Positions 40,869 through 50,972 of a DNA stretch of 64,000 nt are shown piece by piece (the stretch's first letter is position 1; each line of letters begins with the position of its first letter). The position numbers were made by a program, and so were the translations under genes. Source of the DNA: CAVYXZ01 sp963772595 (GTDB taxonomy: Bacteria > Chloroflexota > Anaerolineae > Aggregatilineales > Phototrophicaceae); contig CAVYXZ010000007.1 of assembly GCA_963772595.1 (NCBI GenBank), forward strand, positions 620,001 through 684,000, in the 5' to 3' direction. Below the pieces are notes generated by a model that ran no database searches, was not told the origin of the DNA, and saw nothing but the letters and a program-made list of their open reading frames with translations.

Positions 40869-42728
40869 CTAATCGCCGCCGCCGCGCTGCTGCACCGGAT
40901 GCGTCTCTGTCTCCACTGCCTCAATCGCCGTCTCTTCCAATTCCTCCGGGTACAGCGCCGCTAGCTTATCCAGCACATGCAGAAGCTGTTCGTAGAGGAC
41001 GAAGGGGATAGCGAGTACACCGCCCACGACGTTCAAAATCGCCCAGGGGATGCCGCGCCGTTCGCCAGTAATCATCGGGTCGAGATTCTTCGTCGTACTG
41101 AGCCTCGCCCGCGCCACCGCGCCCGAACATCAGGTAGGCCCCGCCGACAACCACTACGAAGAAGATCCCGCCGCCGCACCGTAGACCAGTGTGCTGTCGA
41201 AGACATCGGACACGACCACCGAAACCGCCGTCCAGACAACCGCCACCAGCGCCGCCGGAAGCATCACCTTCCAACCGAACTGCATCAGACGGTCGTAACG
41301 GATGCGCGGCAGCGTGGCCCGCACCCAGATCATGATTGCCAGCAGGATGAAAATCTTACCGGCCATCACCAGCGGCCCCAAAATCGGCGCGGACTGCACC
41401 AGGCCGAAACCATCGTTGTAGCCGCCGAAGAAGGTGGCGACCGTCAGCGCGCTCACGGCGATCATACCCAGGTATTCGGCCATCATAAACATGGCGAACT
41501 TCATGCCGCTGTATTCAGTCTGGTAGCCCTGCGTCAGTTCCTGCTCGGCTTCGGGCAGGTCGAAGGGCGCGCGGTTGGTCTCCGCCAGGATAGCGACCAG
41601 CAAAATCGCCGCCGCCAGCGGGTTCTGGAAGGCGTACCATTCCCAGATCATCGTCTGGCCGTGAATCATATCGCCCAGGCTCATACTGCCCGCCAGCATG
41701 ATCGGCACCGCCAGCGCCAGGCCGAAGCTCAACTCGTAGCTAATCATCTGTGCCGAAGCACGCAGCGCGCCCAGCATAGCGTACTTATTGGCACTGGCCC
41801 AACCGGCCAGCACGACACCGTAGGTCCCCAGGCTGGTCAGCGCCAGCAGCCACAGCAGGCCCACATTCGGGTCCGCCAGGCCCAGCGGCACCCGGAACCA
41901 GACATCGCCCAGCGAAGGCGCGAACCAGGGCACCAGGATTTGCGGGCCAATCGGGATCACACCGAAGAGCAGCAGTACCGGCAGCGTCTTAAGCAGCGGC
42001 GCAATGGTGAAGACCGCTTTGCTGGCCCCGGCAGGCATGAAGTCCTCTTTGAAGATCAATTTGATGCCGTCGGCCAGGGGCTGCAAAAAGCCCAGCGGCC
42101 CCACCCGGTTCGGACCGACCCGCTGCTGGATAATCGCCAGCAGACGCCGTTCCAGCAGCGTCGTATAGGCAAAACTGGTCAGCACGACGAAGAAGAACAG
42201 CAGCCCAAAGATAATCGGCCACACGACCGAACAGCCGCTGTCGGCTGAGCAGACGACCACATTCATCTGGCGGACAGAGGGATCGAAAACGAATTGAAGC
42301 GCGCCATCCCCCCAGGCGAAGACCGCAGGCCAGTTGACCACAATCATCAGGCCGATGGCGATTCCGGTGGTCATCGCTACTGAAATCAGCCGGTCCCACT
42401 TGAAATAGACCACTAAAAAGGGTGGCAGCAGCGCCGCCGGGATCAGCAGGCCATAGCCGAACAAGAGCAAAATCGGGTGCCCGGCCTGTATCAGGCTGAT
42501 AATGAGCAGCACGGCCAGCACCAGCAGCAGCCCGTAAGGAATGCGTTGATCGCGCTCCGCCAGCACCAGCGAGAACGTCGCCGCCAGCACCGCCAGCAGG
42601 ATCAGCTTGGTCAGCGCATCCGCATCAGCGGAAAGTATCATCAGGATCGCAATCAGCGACAGGATCGCATTGGTGACGACTCCTGCGCGGAACGCGAGGT
42701 TCTTGACCATCTTGACCGTGACGACCAT
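40869..42728 (-). CDS. nuoH: NADH-quinone oxidoreductase subunit H with extra membrane helices, frameshifted at the end
   Basis: The NuoH core begins at PIIFGLLFFFVVLTSFAYTTLLERRLLAIIQQRVGPNRVGPLGFLQPLADGIKL, with the quinone-tunnel ETNRAPFDLPEAEQELTQGYQTEYSGMKFAMFMMAEY loop. Before it lie about 165 residues with five hydrophobic segments (for example ALTKLILLAVLAATFSLVLAE and PYGLLLVLAVLLIISLIQAG) and a CSADSGC pair, absent from usual NuoH. After the last core helix a further segment (GIFFVVVVGGAYLMFG) and an acidic tail follow, reached through frame changes near 41170 and 41095; the stop is at 40869. The product of about 620 residues compares with 320-350 normally. Confidence 0.85.
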
Positions 42729-42734
42729 ATGTCT

Positions 42735-45212
42735 CTAACCTTTAACTTTCTCAGCAACTTGCACACTGCTGACCGATGCCGCCGCCGGAGCCAGAGGCAT
42801 GGCGGTGGTGGTCAGATGCCGGGGCAGCAGCAGCGTACCTTTCGGCAGACTTTCACTCACACGGACCTCGACCTGAACCGCCGGACCGTCCTCGACCTCA
42901 ATTTCAATCGTATCGCCCGGCTGCACCTTGAGCCGTTTGGCGTCGTCCGCTGCCAGCACTGCGTAAGCCGCAGGCACACGCACGTCCATCAGATCGCTGG
43001 GGCGGAACATACGCTCGCGGTTGTACAGGCTGACGACCGGCAGCACCAGCAGCTTGCCACGCCCCGCTTTGATCGCTTTGGGCAGCTTGGGCTTGCTGGC
43101 TTTAGGCGTCTTACCGGTGTCGGCCTCGGTCGGGATCTGCACGCCCAGGCCGCCGCGATTCTTGTAAGCGGTCCCGCCATACCAGACGTCATCGCCGATC
43201 ATCGGGTACTGCTGCTCGGTCCAGCCCAGGGCTTTGTAGGAACAATCCGCAAAAGCCGGAATCTCGCCGGTCATCTCGTGCATGACCGCCGCCGCCGTCA
43301 ATTTGGTGCGGCCCCGGCCCAGCTTCTCACCGATGTCGAGCAGAATCTGCCACAGCGGACGCGCCTCACCCACCGGCCCATGTGCGGTGTAGAAGCGCTG
43401 CACGCGCCGTTCGCCGCTGGTAAAGCTGCCGTCATGTTCGGCAAAGCTCTGAATGGGCAGCGTGATAGCGGCCTTATCGCCGAGTTCATCCTCAAACAGC
43501 GTCAGGTTGATGACCGTCTCAGCCTTACTCAGCCAGTCTGCTGCGTTGGGGTCATCCGCCAGCACATCCGCCTGCGCAATGAGCAGCACCTGCGGCGGAT
43601 TAGCGATGATGGTCTGCGCGTTTTCCGGCGTGAAGCCCAGGTAATACTGGCCCATACCGTTCGGACCTGGGAATGGCGACAGCAGGCCGTTGTTCGGCTT
43701 GCCGACGTGCCCGGAGTCAATCAAGAAGTTGGCCGCCGTCTGCATCAGCGCCCGGCTGCCGTCGAGGTCCAGGCCTTCAGCACCGGCCACGATAATCAGA
43801 TTTTCGGCCTCGCGCAGGGTCTTGGCAACGGCATCCTCCAGCCCGGCCAGCGCGGAAGCCGCCTCGCCGGTCTCGTAACGGACCGTTTCGCTGGCGAAGT
43901 CATCCATGCGCGTCCAGCGTGAATTGGCGACCACCAGATAAGCGCCGCGATCCGCCGCCTGCTTCAGCCGCAGCCGCCAGATGGGCACCTCTTCTTCGAG
44001 GTCGCTGGCGATCACCAGCACAGCATCGCCCTTGACCCAGCGTGCCCAGGTTGGTGCCCGACGCCGACACCGACCTGCGCTACCAGATCCGCCCCGGCAT
44101 GGGTTGGCGGCCATGCGCCCAGCGTACCGCCCAGCCCGCCGACGACCTTGCGCAGCGCGTAGAGGTCTTCATTGCTCAGGCCGCTGCCCGCGATCACGCC
44201 GACGTCTTTGCCTGCCGTGCGGAGCTTATCCGCGACGGTCTGCAAGGCCTCCGGCCAGGGTGCGCGCGACTGCCCGACCAGCGGGTGTTCCAGCCGTTCG
44301 GCGCTCTGGGTGAAGTGATGGCCGAAGCGGGCCTTGTCGCTGATCCAGATCTCGTTGACGTATTCGTTCTGGCGCGGCATGACGCGCTTGATAACCGTCC
44401 GGCCCCCGGCCTGGCGGTCCAGCCGCGTGCTCAGGCTGATGTTCGAGCCTGACGCATCCCAGGGGTCGATGCTGGGGATCTCGGTCAGTTCCCAGGGCCG
44501 CGCGCCGAAGCGGAAATCAGCGGTCGTCAGGGCACCCACCGGGCAAATATCGGTCGTGTTGCCGGAGAAATAGCTGTCGAAGCCAGGATCGCTGTCGGTG
44601 ATAATTTGCAGCGAGCGCCCGCGTTCGTGGAAGGCCAGCACATCGTCGCCGACGACCTCCTCCTGGAAGCGGATGCAGCGCGCGCATTGAATGCAGCGCT
44701 CTTCGTCCAGGAAGATCAGATCGCCCAGCGGCACATGCTTGTCCAGGTTGATCTTATCGCTAAAGACCATGCGGCTGGTGCCCGGCCCAAATTCCATCGT
44801 CAGGTTTTGCAGCGGACATTCGCCGCCCTTATCGCAGATCGGACAGTCCAGCGGGTGGCTCGTCAGCAGGAATTCCAATACGTTCTTGCGCGCCTGGGCT
44901 ACCTGCTCGGTCTTGGTGCGCACGACCATGCCATCGCTGACCGTCTGCGTGCAGCCGGTTTGCAGCTTGGGGAACCAGCGCACCATCGGCTTGCCCGCGT
45001 CGTCATATTGAATCTCGCCGGTCGCACGGTCACGCTGGATACTGCCCAGTTCGATCAGGCACATCCGGCACATGCCCACCGGGTCCAGCTTGGGGTGGTA
45101 GCAGAAGATCGGGATCTCGATGCCCTGACTGCCGGGCCGCATCCACCAGGTTCATCCCGGCAGGGACATCATATTCCACATCGTCAACGATAATCTTTAC
45201 AGTGTCCGCCAT
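42735..45212 (-). CDS. nuoG: NADH-quinone oxidoreductase subunit G, about three frameshifts
   Basis: Iron-sulfur and molybdopterin-fold subunit, about 825 residues. The 2Fe-2S domain starts MADTVKIIVDDVEYDVPAGMNLVDAA, then GMCRMCLIEL, LLTSHPLDCPICDKGGECPLQ (4Fe-4S), RCIQCARCIRF and a C-terminal molybdopterin-like region ending in the MoCo-dinucleotide-binding type barrel (VQPGDTIEIEVEDGPAVQVEV). Frame changes near 45130 and two close together near 44030-44070 (VGVGVGTNLGTLG joins KGDAVLVIASDLEEE). The start lies 38 bases from the stop of the TPR gene. Confidence 0.88.
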
Positions 45213-45249
45213 ACAAAAGCCTCCACAAATCGCGGCCTGGGCACGCGCC

Positions 45250-45592
45250 TTACGCTCTTTTGCGCTTCAGTTTGCGCTGCGCTGCTTCCAAGCCGATCTC
45301 GGCCTGGTCACGCAGCACCTGGGAAAGCAGCCCCCAGTCGTCTTGCTCATACTGCTGGGCGGCCATGTTCAGCGCCCGTTCATAATCGCTCAGCCGCCCC
45401 GGCGTAGTCGCCCGTTTGCAGCCGCAGGTCGCCCCGCAGGACGTAATTCGACGCGCCGTCCGGGTCGTTTGCAATGGCCCGGTCGAGTGCCTCCAGACGC
45501 TCGGCTGGAATGCGCGGCGGCGAGAAAATCCGTTCGCGCAGCCAATCCCAGAAGCTCTCGCCATTTTCATCGTCTGAAAACGGCGCGGTCAT
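45250..45592 (-). CDS. TPR-like protein inside the nuo operon, one frameshift
   Basis: About 115 residues between nuoF and nuoG. It opens with an acidic amphipathic stretch (PFSDDENGESFWDWLRERIF), then LEALDRAIANDPDGASNYVLRGDLRLQTGDYAGAAERL, a good TPR helix pair, and in another frame (join near 45400) SDYERALNMAAQQYEQDDWGLLSQVLRDQ, ending in basic KRKRA. It overlaps nuoF by four bases. The position suggests an assembly or accessory role for the NADH-dehydrogenase arm, but that is inference; it is not a standard subunit. Confidence 0.6.
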
Positions 45593-46930
45593 CCACTAAC
45601 CCCGGCTGGTGCGGCACGTCGCGCACGCGCGGCCCTTGCCGCCAGAGGGCAGCCGGTAGCTTCTTCGACTTCTTTCGGCTGGACGTGCTGCTCGAAATCC
45701 GCCGGGAAGTTCTTGATCGTGTGAATGATCGGGTTGGCGGCAAAATCGCCCAGGGCGCAAAGCGTTGACCCGGCCATGTTCTTCGCCACGTTGTCGATCA
45801 GCTTCACGTCTTCCGGCTTGCCCTCGCCCGCCATGATGCGATCCAGCACCTTGTCCAGCCAGTAGGTGCCCTCACGGCAGGGGGTGCATTTGCCGCAGCT
45901 TTCGTGCTTGAAGAACTTGGTCACCTTCGAGGCCACCCAGGTAATATCGACGCTGAATTGTCCATCACAATCACCGAGGCCGAACCGAGGATCGTGCCGA
46001 TGCCCGCCATGTCCTCATAGCTCAGCCTGAGTATCCAGCACCTCGTCCGTGCCGGGCACAATCGGGCCAGAGCCGCCGGAGGGCAAAATCGCCTTGATGT
46101 CCTCCGGGTCACAGCCGGCCATATCCACCAGCAGGTCGCGGAAAGTCGCGCCCAGCGCCAGTTCATAATTGCCTGGCCTGGGCACATGCCCGCTGACGCA
46201 GAAAATCTTGGTCCCGCTGCTCTGCTCGGTGCCGATCTTCTTATATTCGTCCGCGCCGTTGACCATAATCCAGGGCACGTTCGACAGAGTTTCGACGTTA
46301 TTGACGACAGTCGCTTCTTTATAGAGGCCGCCACCCTTCTGTGCCGGGAAAGGTGGACGCACACGCGGTTGGCCCAGCAGGCCTTCCAGGCTGTTGAGCA
46401 GGGCGCTCTCTTCGCCGCAGATATAGGCCCCCGCGCCCAGATGCGTATACATCGGGCAGGAGAAATCCGAGCCGCAGAATATTCTCGCCGACAAAACCGG
46501 CCTTTTCTGCGTCGGCGATGGCCGCGTCCAGCTTGGCCGCCACATCCCAGAACTCGCCGCGCAGGTAGATGTAGACCGCCGTCGCCTGGATCGCATAGGC
46601 GCAGATCATCGCGCCTTCGATCAACTGGTGCGGGTTGGTCTCCATAATCTCGCGGTCTTTGAAGGTGCCGGTCTCGCTCTCATCGGCGTTGACCGTGACG
46701 TACTTGTTCGGCTCATTCTTGGGGATGAAGCTCCACTTCACGCCCGCCGGGAAGCCCGCGCCACCGCGCCCGCGCAGGTTCGAGGCTTTCACCTCGTCGA
46801 TCACCGCCGCCGGCTCCATGCCGAGGGCCTTCTTCAAGCCTTCGTAGCCGCCGTTGGCAACGTAAACATCGAACTGGTCGATGTTCTCGATCTCGCGGCC
46901 CCGCAGTACGATATGTCTCTGCTCTACCAT
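45589..46930 (-). CDS. nuoF: NADH-quinone oxidoreductase subunit F, about three frameshifts
   Basis: NADH- and FMN-binding subunit. In order: LRGRGGAGFPAGVKWSF (NADH loop), VNADESETGTFKDREIM (FMN), GAYICGEESALLNSLEG, then VSGHVPRPGNYELALG and the 4Fe-4S motif SCGKCTPCREGTYWL. Frame changes occur near 46475, 46020 and 45945, each within a strongly conserved block, so the gene is whole at the protein level. About 447 residues, normal length. It overlaps the TPR gene. Confidence 0.9.
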
Positions 46931-46937
46931 TGCGCCC

Positions 46938-47426
46938 CTACTTTGCTTCCAGCTCGGCCCGCTTTTCTTCGATAAACGCCTTCATCTTCTCCATGTCCAG
47001 CTTTTCCATGTAGTGGAAATTGCACTGGAGCATCGGCGCTTTATCACAGGCTGCCAGACACATGACATGTTCGACCGTGAACAGGCCATCCTCCGACGTG
47101 CCACCTTCGTCTACGCCCAGATATTCCTTGAGTTCCTTATGGAATTCCTCGGCCCCATTCAGCGCGCAGGGCAGGTCCGTGCAGACCTGAAGCCAGTACT
47201 TGCCTTTGGGCTGTTCGGAATACATGGTGTAGAACCCGGCGATAGAGCGCACCTGGGTCGGCTCCATTTCGCACAGTTCCGCCACTTCGGCGATGCCTTC
47301 CGGGCTGACCCAGCCGTATTCCTCCTGCGCGATATACAGCAGGGGCATCACAGCGGAGCGTTTATCCGGGTATTTGGCGAAATGCGCCTGGATTCGCGCC
47401 TCGTACTTCTGGTCTTTAATCGACAT
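46938..47426 (-). CDS. nuoE: NADH-quinone oxidoreductase subunit E
   Basis: Thioredoxin-like 2Fe-2S (N1a) subunit, 162 residues, intact frame. Motifs: LLYIAQEEYGWVSPEGI, VRSIAGFYTMYSEQPKGKYWLQVCTDLPCAL with the first two cysteines and VEHVMCLAACDKAPML with the other two. Seven bases separate its stop from the nuoF start. Confidence 0.93.
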   Translation of the reverse strand: MSIKDQKYEARIQAHFAKYPDKRSAVMPLLYIAQEEYGWVSPEGIAEVAELCEMEPTQVRSIAGFYTMYSEQPKGKYWLQVCTDLPCALNGAEEFHKELKEYLGVDEGGTSEDGLFTVEHVMCLAACDKAPMLQCNFHYMEKLDMEKMKAFIEEKRAELEAK

Positions 47427-47434
47427 AGTCGTTC

Positions 47435-48701
47435 CTAGCGGTCACTATCACCCAGTACAACATCCACACTGCCAATGATCGCCACCAGATCGGCGATGAA
47501 ATGCCCCTCTGCGAGGATTGGCAGCGAGCTGATATGCATAAACGATGGCGTCTTGAAATGAACCCGGCGCGGTTTGTTGCCGCCGGTCCCGTGCAGGTAG
47601 CAGCCGATCTCGCCGCGCGGGCTTTCGACAGCTGACGTAGACTTCCTCGTCCGGCACATCGAAGCCTTCGGTCCACAGCTTGAAGTGGTGGATCACGGCC
47701 TCCATGCTCTGGCCCAATTCATGGCGCGGCGGCGGCACAAACTTACGGTTGTTCGAGCGGAACACACCCTTATCCGTCAGGCGCTCCAGGCCCTGCTCCA
47801 GAATCTTGACCGATTCGCGCAGTTCCCTGACACGGCAGAGGAAACGGTCATAGACATCGCCGTGATCGCCCAGCGGCACGTTAAACTCGAAGTTCTCGTA
47901 GCCGCTGTAGGGCATGGCCTTGCGAATGTCCCAGTTGACGCCGCTGCCGCGCAGGCTCGGCCCGGTCATCCCCCAGGCCAGCGCCTTATCCGGCTCGATC
48001 ACGCCCACGCCCTGGGTACGATCCAGCCACAGCGGATTCTGTTCCAGCAGCGCTTCATAATCGTCCACCGCGCCCGGGAACTCATCCAGGAACTTGCGCA
48101 GCGCGGGCTTGAAGTCCGGCGTAATATCGCGCCAGACGCCGCCGGGGCGGAAGTAACTGCCCATCATGCGCTGGCCGGAGAGCATCTCCAGCATATCCAG
48201 CACTTTTTCGCGCTCGCGGAAGCAGTACAGCAGGACGCTCATCGCGCCCAGATCAATCGCGTGCGTCCCCAGCCAGACCATATGGCTGGCGATACGCTGG
48301 AGTTCCAGGGCCACCACGCGGATCAACTGCGCCCGTTCCGGCACATCCAGGTCCACCAGCTTCTCGACCGCCATGCAGAAGGCCATATTGTTCGACAGCG
48401 GCGAGAGATAATCCATGCGGTCGGTCAGCGTGACCGCTTTCTCGTAGGTCTTGGATTCGATGTTCTTCTCGATGCCCGTGTGCAGATAGCCAATGTCCGG
48501 CAACGTGCTCACAATCCGTTCGCCGTCCAGTTCCAGCAGCAGACGCAGCACGCCGTGCGTACTGGGATGGTGCGGCCCCATGTTGAGCAGCATCGTCTCG
48601 CCGGTAATGGCGCGTTCTGAGACCAGCCCTTTGAGGTCCTCGACGCTGCCTTCCCATTTGCCTTCTTGAATCGATTCCTGCGGAGATTGTACGAGGGCCA
48701 T
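47435..48701 (-). CDS. nuoD: NADH-quinone oxidoreductase subunit D, one frameshift
   Basis: Quinone-site subunit, about 420 residues. MLLNMGPHHPSTHGVLRLLLELDGE (quinone-binding His), DIGYLHTGIEKNIESKTYEKAVTLTDRMDYLSPLSNNMAF and GSGVNWDIRKAMPYSGY are present. Near 47630 the frame changes and the end AVESPRGEIGCYLHG through the C-terminal IIGSVDVVLGDSDR continues one base over. Confidence 0.92.
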
Positions 48702-48713
48702 GAGTCGTTCCTT

Positions 48714-49251
48714 TTACTTTTTCGCCAGGGGCTTGTGCTTCAGAACCTCTTCAACATTGAAGGAGAACTGCACCTGTTCGTAGCCCAGCGGATAATCTCG
48801 TCGCTGCGGGTGCCCCTGCCAGTCCTCCGGCATCAACACCCGGCGCATATCAGGATGCCCATCGAAGCGAATGCCCATCATGTCGAAGACCTCGCGCTCC
48901 AGCCAGTTCGCCCCCGGCCAGACGCCGGTCATCGTGGGCACGACCGGGTCGTCTTCGGGCACGTAGACTTTCACGCGGATACGGCGGTTATAGAGCATCG
49001 AATAGAGATGGTACGACAGGCCAAAACGCTCCGGGCGGGTCGTTTCCGGCCAGTAATCGACCGCGCTGATGTCGGAGAGGAAATTGTAAACTAGACCGGT
49101 CGTATCGCGCAGAAAGCTGCGCCGTCTCGACCACCCGCTCCGGGTCCACGATCAGTGTCGTCTCGTCACGAAACTGCTTGACATCCAGCAGTACATCCGG
49201 CAGCGCTTCGCGCAGCGCCGCCACCGGGTCACGCGCATCAGGAATTTGCAT
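48714..49251 (-). CDS. nuoC: NADH-quinone oxidoreductase subunit C, one frameshift
   Basis: Complex I 30-kDa subunit homologue, about 178 residues. The N-terminal part is read to about 49118; then FLRDTTGLVYNFLSDISAVDY and RVKVYVPEDDPVVPTMTGVWPGANWLEREVFDMMGIRFDGHPDMRRVLMPEDW, the hallmark block, follow in another frame. Confidence 0.9.
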
Positions 49252-49254
49252 CGC

Positions 49255-49738
49255 TCAGGCCCAGTCCGAAATCGTCTCGCCATGCACCTGCTGGTGCAGC
49301 GTCAGGATACCATGCAGCAGTTGTTCCGGGCGGGGCGGGCATCCGGCGACGTAGACATCGACCGGGATAATCTCGTCCACACCCTGCACGACGGCATAGT
49401 TGTTGTAGACACCGCCGCAGGAGGCGCAGTCGCCCATCGAAATGACCCACTTGGGGTCGGACATCTGATCGTACAAGCTGGCGCACGACCGGTGCCATCT
49501 TGCGCGTCACACGCCCGGAGACGATCAGCAAATCGGCCTGCCGGGGGGTGGCGCGGTTCAACTCCATGCCAAAGCGTGACATATCGTAATTTGACGCCTG
49601 CGTACTCATGTATTCGATGGCGCAGCAGGCCAGGCCAAACAACAGCGGCCACATGGCCCCGGTACGCGCCCAGTTGATCGCCTCATCGAGCGTCGTGGTG
49701 ACAACGCCCAGGTTGCCCAGCTTTGAACTTACTCCCAT
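49255..49738 (-). CDS. nuoB: NADH-quinone oxidoreductase subunit B, one frameshift
   Basis: Carries the terminal N2 4Fe-4S cluster: LLFGLACCAIEYM with the adjacent cysteines, GDCASCGGVYNNY and VAGCPPRPEQLLHGI. The frame changes near 49480. I start at ATG 49738, which overlaps the nuoA stop; about 160 residues. An upstream ATG at 49759 is less likely because of the overlap and the conserved start GVSSKLGNLG. Confidence 0.9.
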
Positions 49739-50089
49739 TCCAATGCTCCCGATTTCCACTCGTATGCAAGCCCGATGGTGAGAATGAGCGTAAACACCCC
49801 CATCGTCACCAGGCCGTAGACCGCCAGATCGCGGAAAATCACGGCCCAGGGCAGGAAGAAAATGACTTCGATGTCAAACAGAATAAATAACACGGCCACG
49901 AGGTAATACTGGACCGGGAGTCTGGCGCACTGCCGGGCCAATCGGCTTCATACCGCTCTCGTAAGGCGCAGCCTTGCGCGACGAGGGACGGTGTGGCCCA
50001 AAGATGCTCGAAATGAACAGAATCAGGAGGGTCACAAGGAACGATATAACCAGCAAAGCGGCGATTGGAGCAAAGGCGTCTAAGGCCAT
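49729..50089 (-). CDS. nuoA: NADH-quinone oxidoreductase subunit A, one frameshift
   Basis: Three-helix subunit, about 120 residues. The first helix (IAALLVISFLVTLLILFIS) and the loop KAAPYESGMKPIGPA are in one frame; the rest (QYYLVAVLFILFDIEVIFFLPWAV with the helix 2 Glu/Asp, and YGLVTMGVFTLILTIGLAYEW) follows in another from about 49925. GGAGG is seven bases upstream of the ATG. First gene of the operon. Confidence 0.9.
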
Positions 50090-50106
50090 TCACTGCCTCC
50101 ATCCGT

Positions 50107-50124
50107 TTGTTCAAATTGGAACAA
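50107..50124. promoter_or_regulatory. Inverted repeat in the nuo leader
   Basis: TTGTTC-aaattg-GAACAA, a perfect six-base inverted repeat with six-base spacing, lies just after the predicted nuo start point and before the nuoA ribosome site. It may be an operator or a leader hairpin. Confidence 0.45.
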
Positions 50125-50138
50125 GTATGATCTCCCAG

Positions 50139-50167
50139 AACATAGCACATCTCAACCCCAGTGTCAA
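50139..50167 (-). promoter_or_regulatory. Promoter of the nuo operon
   Basis: On the minus strand TTGACA (50167-50162), a 17-base spacer and TATGTT (50144-50139). The -35 is consensus and the spacing optimal. The leader is about 40 bases. Confidence 0.75.
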
Positions 50168-50272
50168 ATATACCCCATACTGCGGATTATGCGAAGGTTT
50201 AACCGGGATTTGACTTGGGTTTTCGCGGCTTATGGCTATGATTAAGTGGAGTATAAATGGAAGGACTCACAG

Positions 50273-50968
50273 ATGGCGATTCAGAGCGAAACTCTGCTTA
50301 TCCCTGGCGGCACGCAGGGCCTCAGCGGCTACCTGGCGCAGCCCTCTGGCAGCGGCCCGTACCCCGGCCTGATCGTCATCCACGAGATCTTCGGCCTCAA
50401 CGAGGACATACGCGGAATCGCCGAGCGATTTGCAGGCGAAGGTTACGCCGCGCTGGCGGTCGATCTCTTCGCCGGACGCAATCGAACGGTCTGTATGGCG
50501 CGCTTTATGGCGAATCTCTTTCTCAACAGCCTGGGCAGCGGGGCGATCCGCGATCTAAAAACCAGCCTGAGCTATTTGAGCGCCCTACCCCAGGTAGACG
50601 GCAATCAAGTCGGAGCGATTGGATTCTGCCTGGGCGGGAGCTTCGCCGTCGCCTGGGCCTGCACCGATGCGCGCTTGCAGGCGGTCGCGCCCTTCTATGC
50701 CATGAACCCTCGCCCACTGGAGGCAGTCAAACGAGCCTGTCCGGTAGTCGGCTCCTATCCTGAAAGCGACTTCACCGCAGGCGCAGGTCAGAAGCTGGGG
50801 ACCGTCTTAGATACCCAGGGGATCGCGCACGACATCAAGGTCTATCCGGGCGCGACGCATTCCTTCTTCAATGGCCGCCGCGAGGCGAACGCCGCCAATC
50901 AAGCCGCCGCAGCCGACGCCTGGGCGCGCGTCACGGCCTTCTTCGAATCACATCTGTCAGCAGACTAA
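50273..50968 (+). CDS. Dienelactone hydrolase family protein
   Basis: 231 residues of the alpha/beta-hydrolase fold. The nucleophile is the Cys of GFCLGGSFAVAWA, the Glu of IHEIFGLNEDIRGIA is the family acid that activates it, and ATHSFFN carries the His. Such enzymes open dienelactones or act on related esters; here nothing nearby points to aromatic degradation. I use the ATG at 50273, with GGAAGGA upstream; a longer start at 50246 is less likely. Convergent with the nuclease gene four bases away. Confidence 0.85.
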   Translation: MAIQSETLLIPGGTQGLSGYLAQPSGSGPYPGLIVIHEIFGLNEDIRGIAERFAGEGYAALAVDLFAGRNRTVCMARFMANLFLNSLGSGAIRDLKTSLSYLSALPQVDGNQVGAIGFCLGGSFAVAWACTDARLQAVAPFYAMNPRPLEAVKRACPVVGSYPESDFTAGAGQKLGTVLDTQGIAHDIKVYPGATHSFFNGRREANAANQAAAADAWARVTAFFESHLSAD

Positions 50969-50972
50969 ACAC

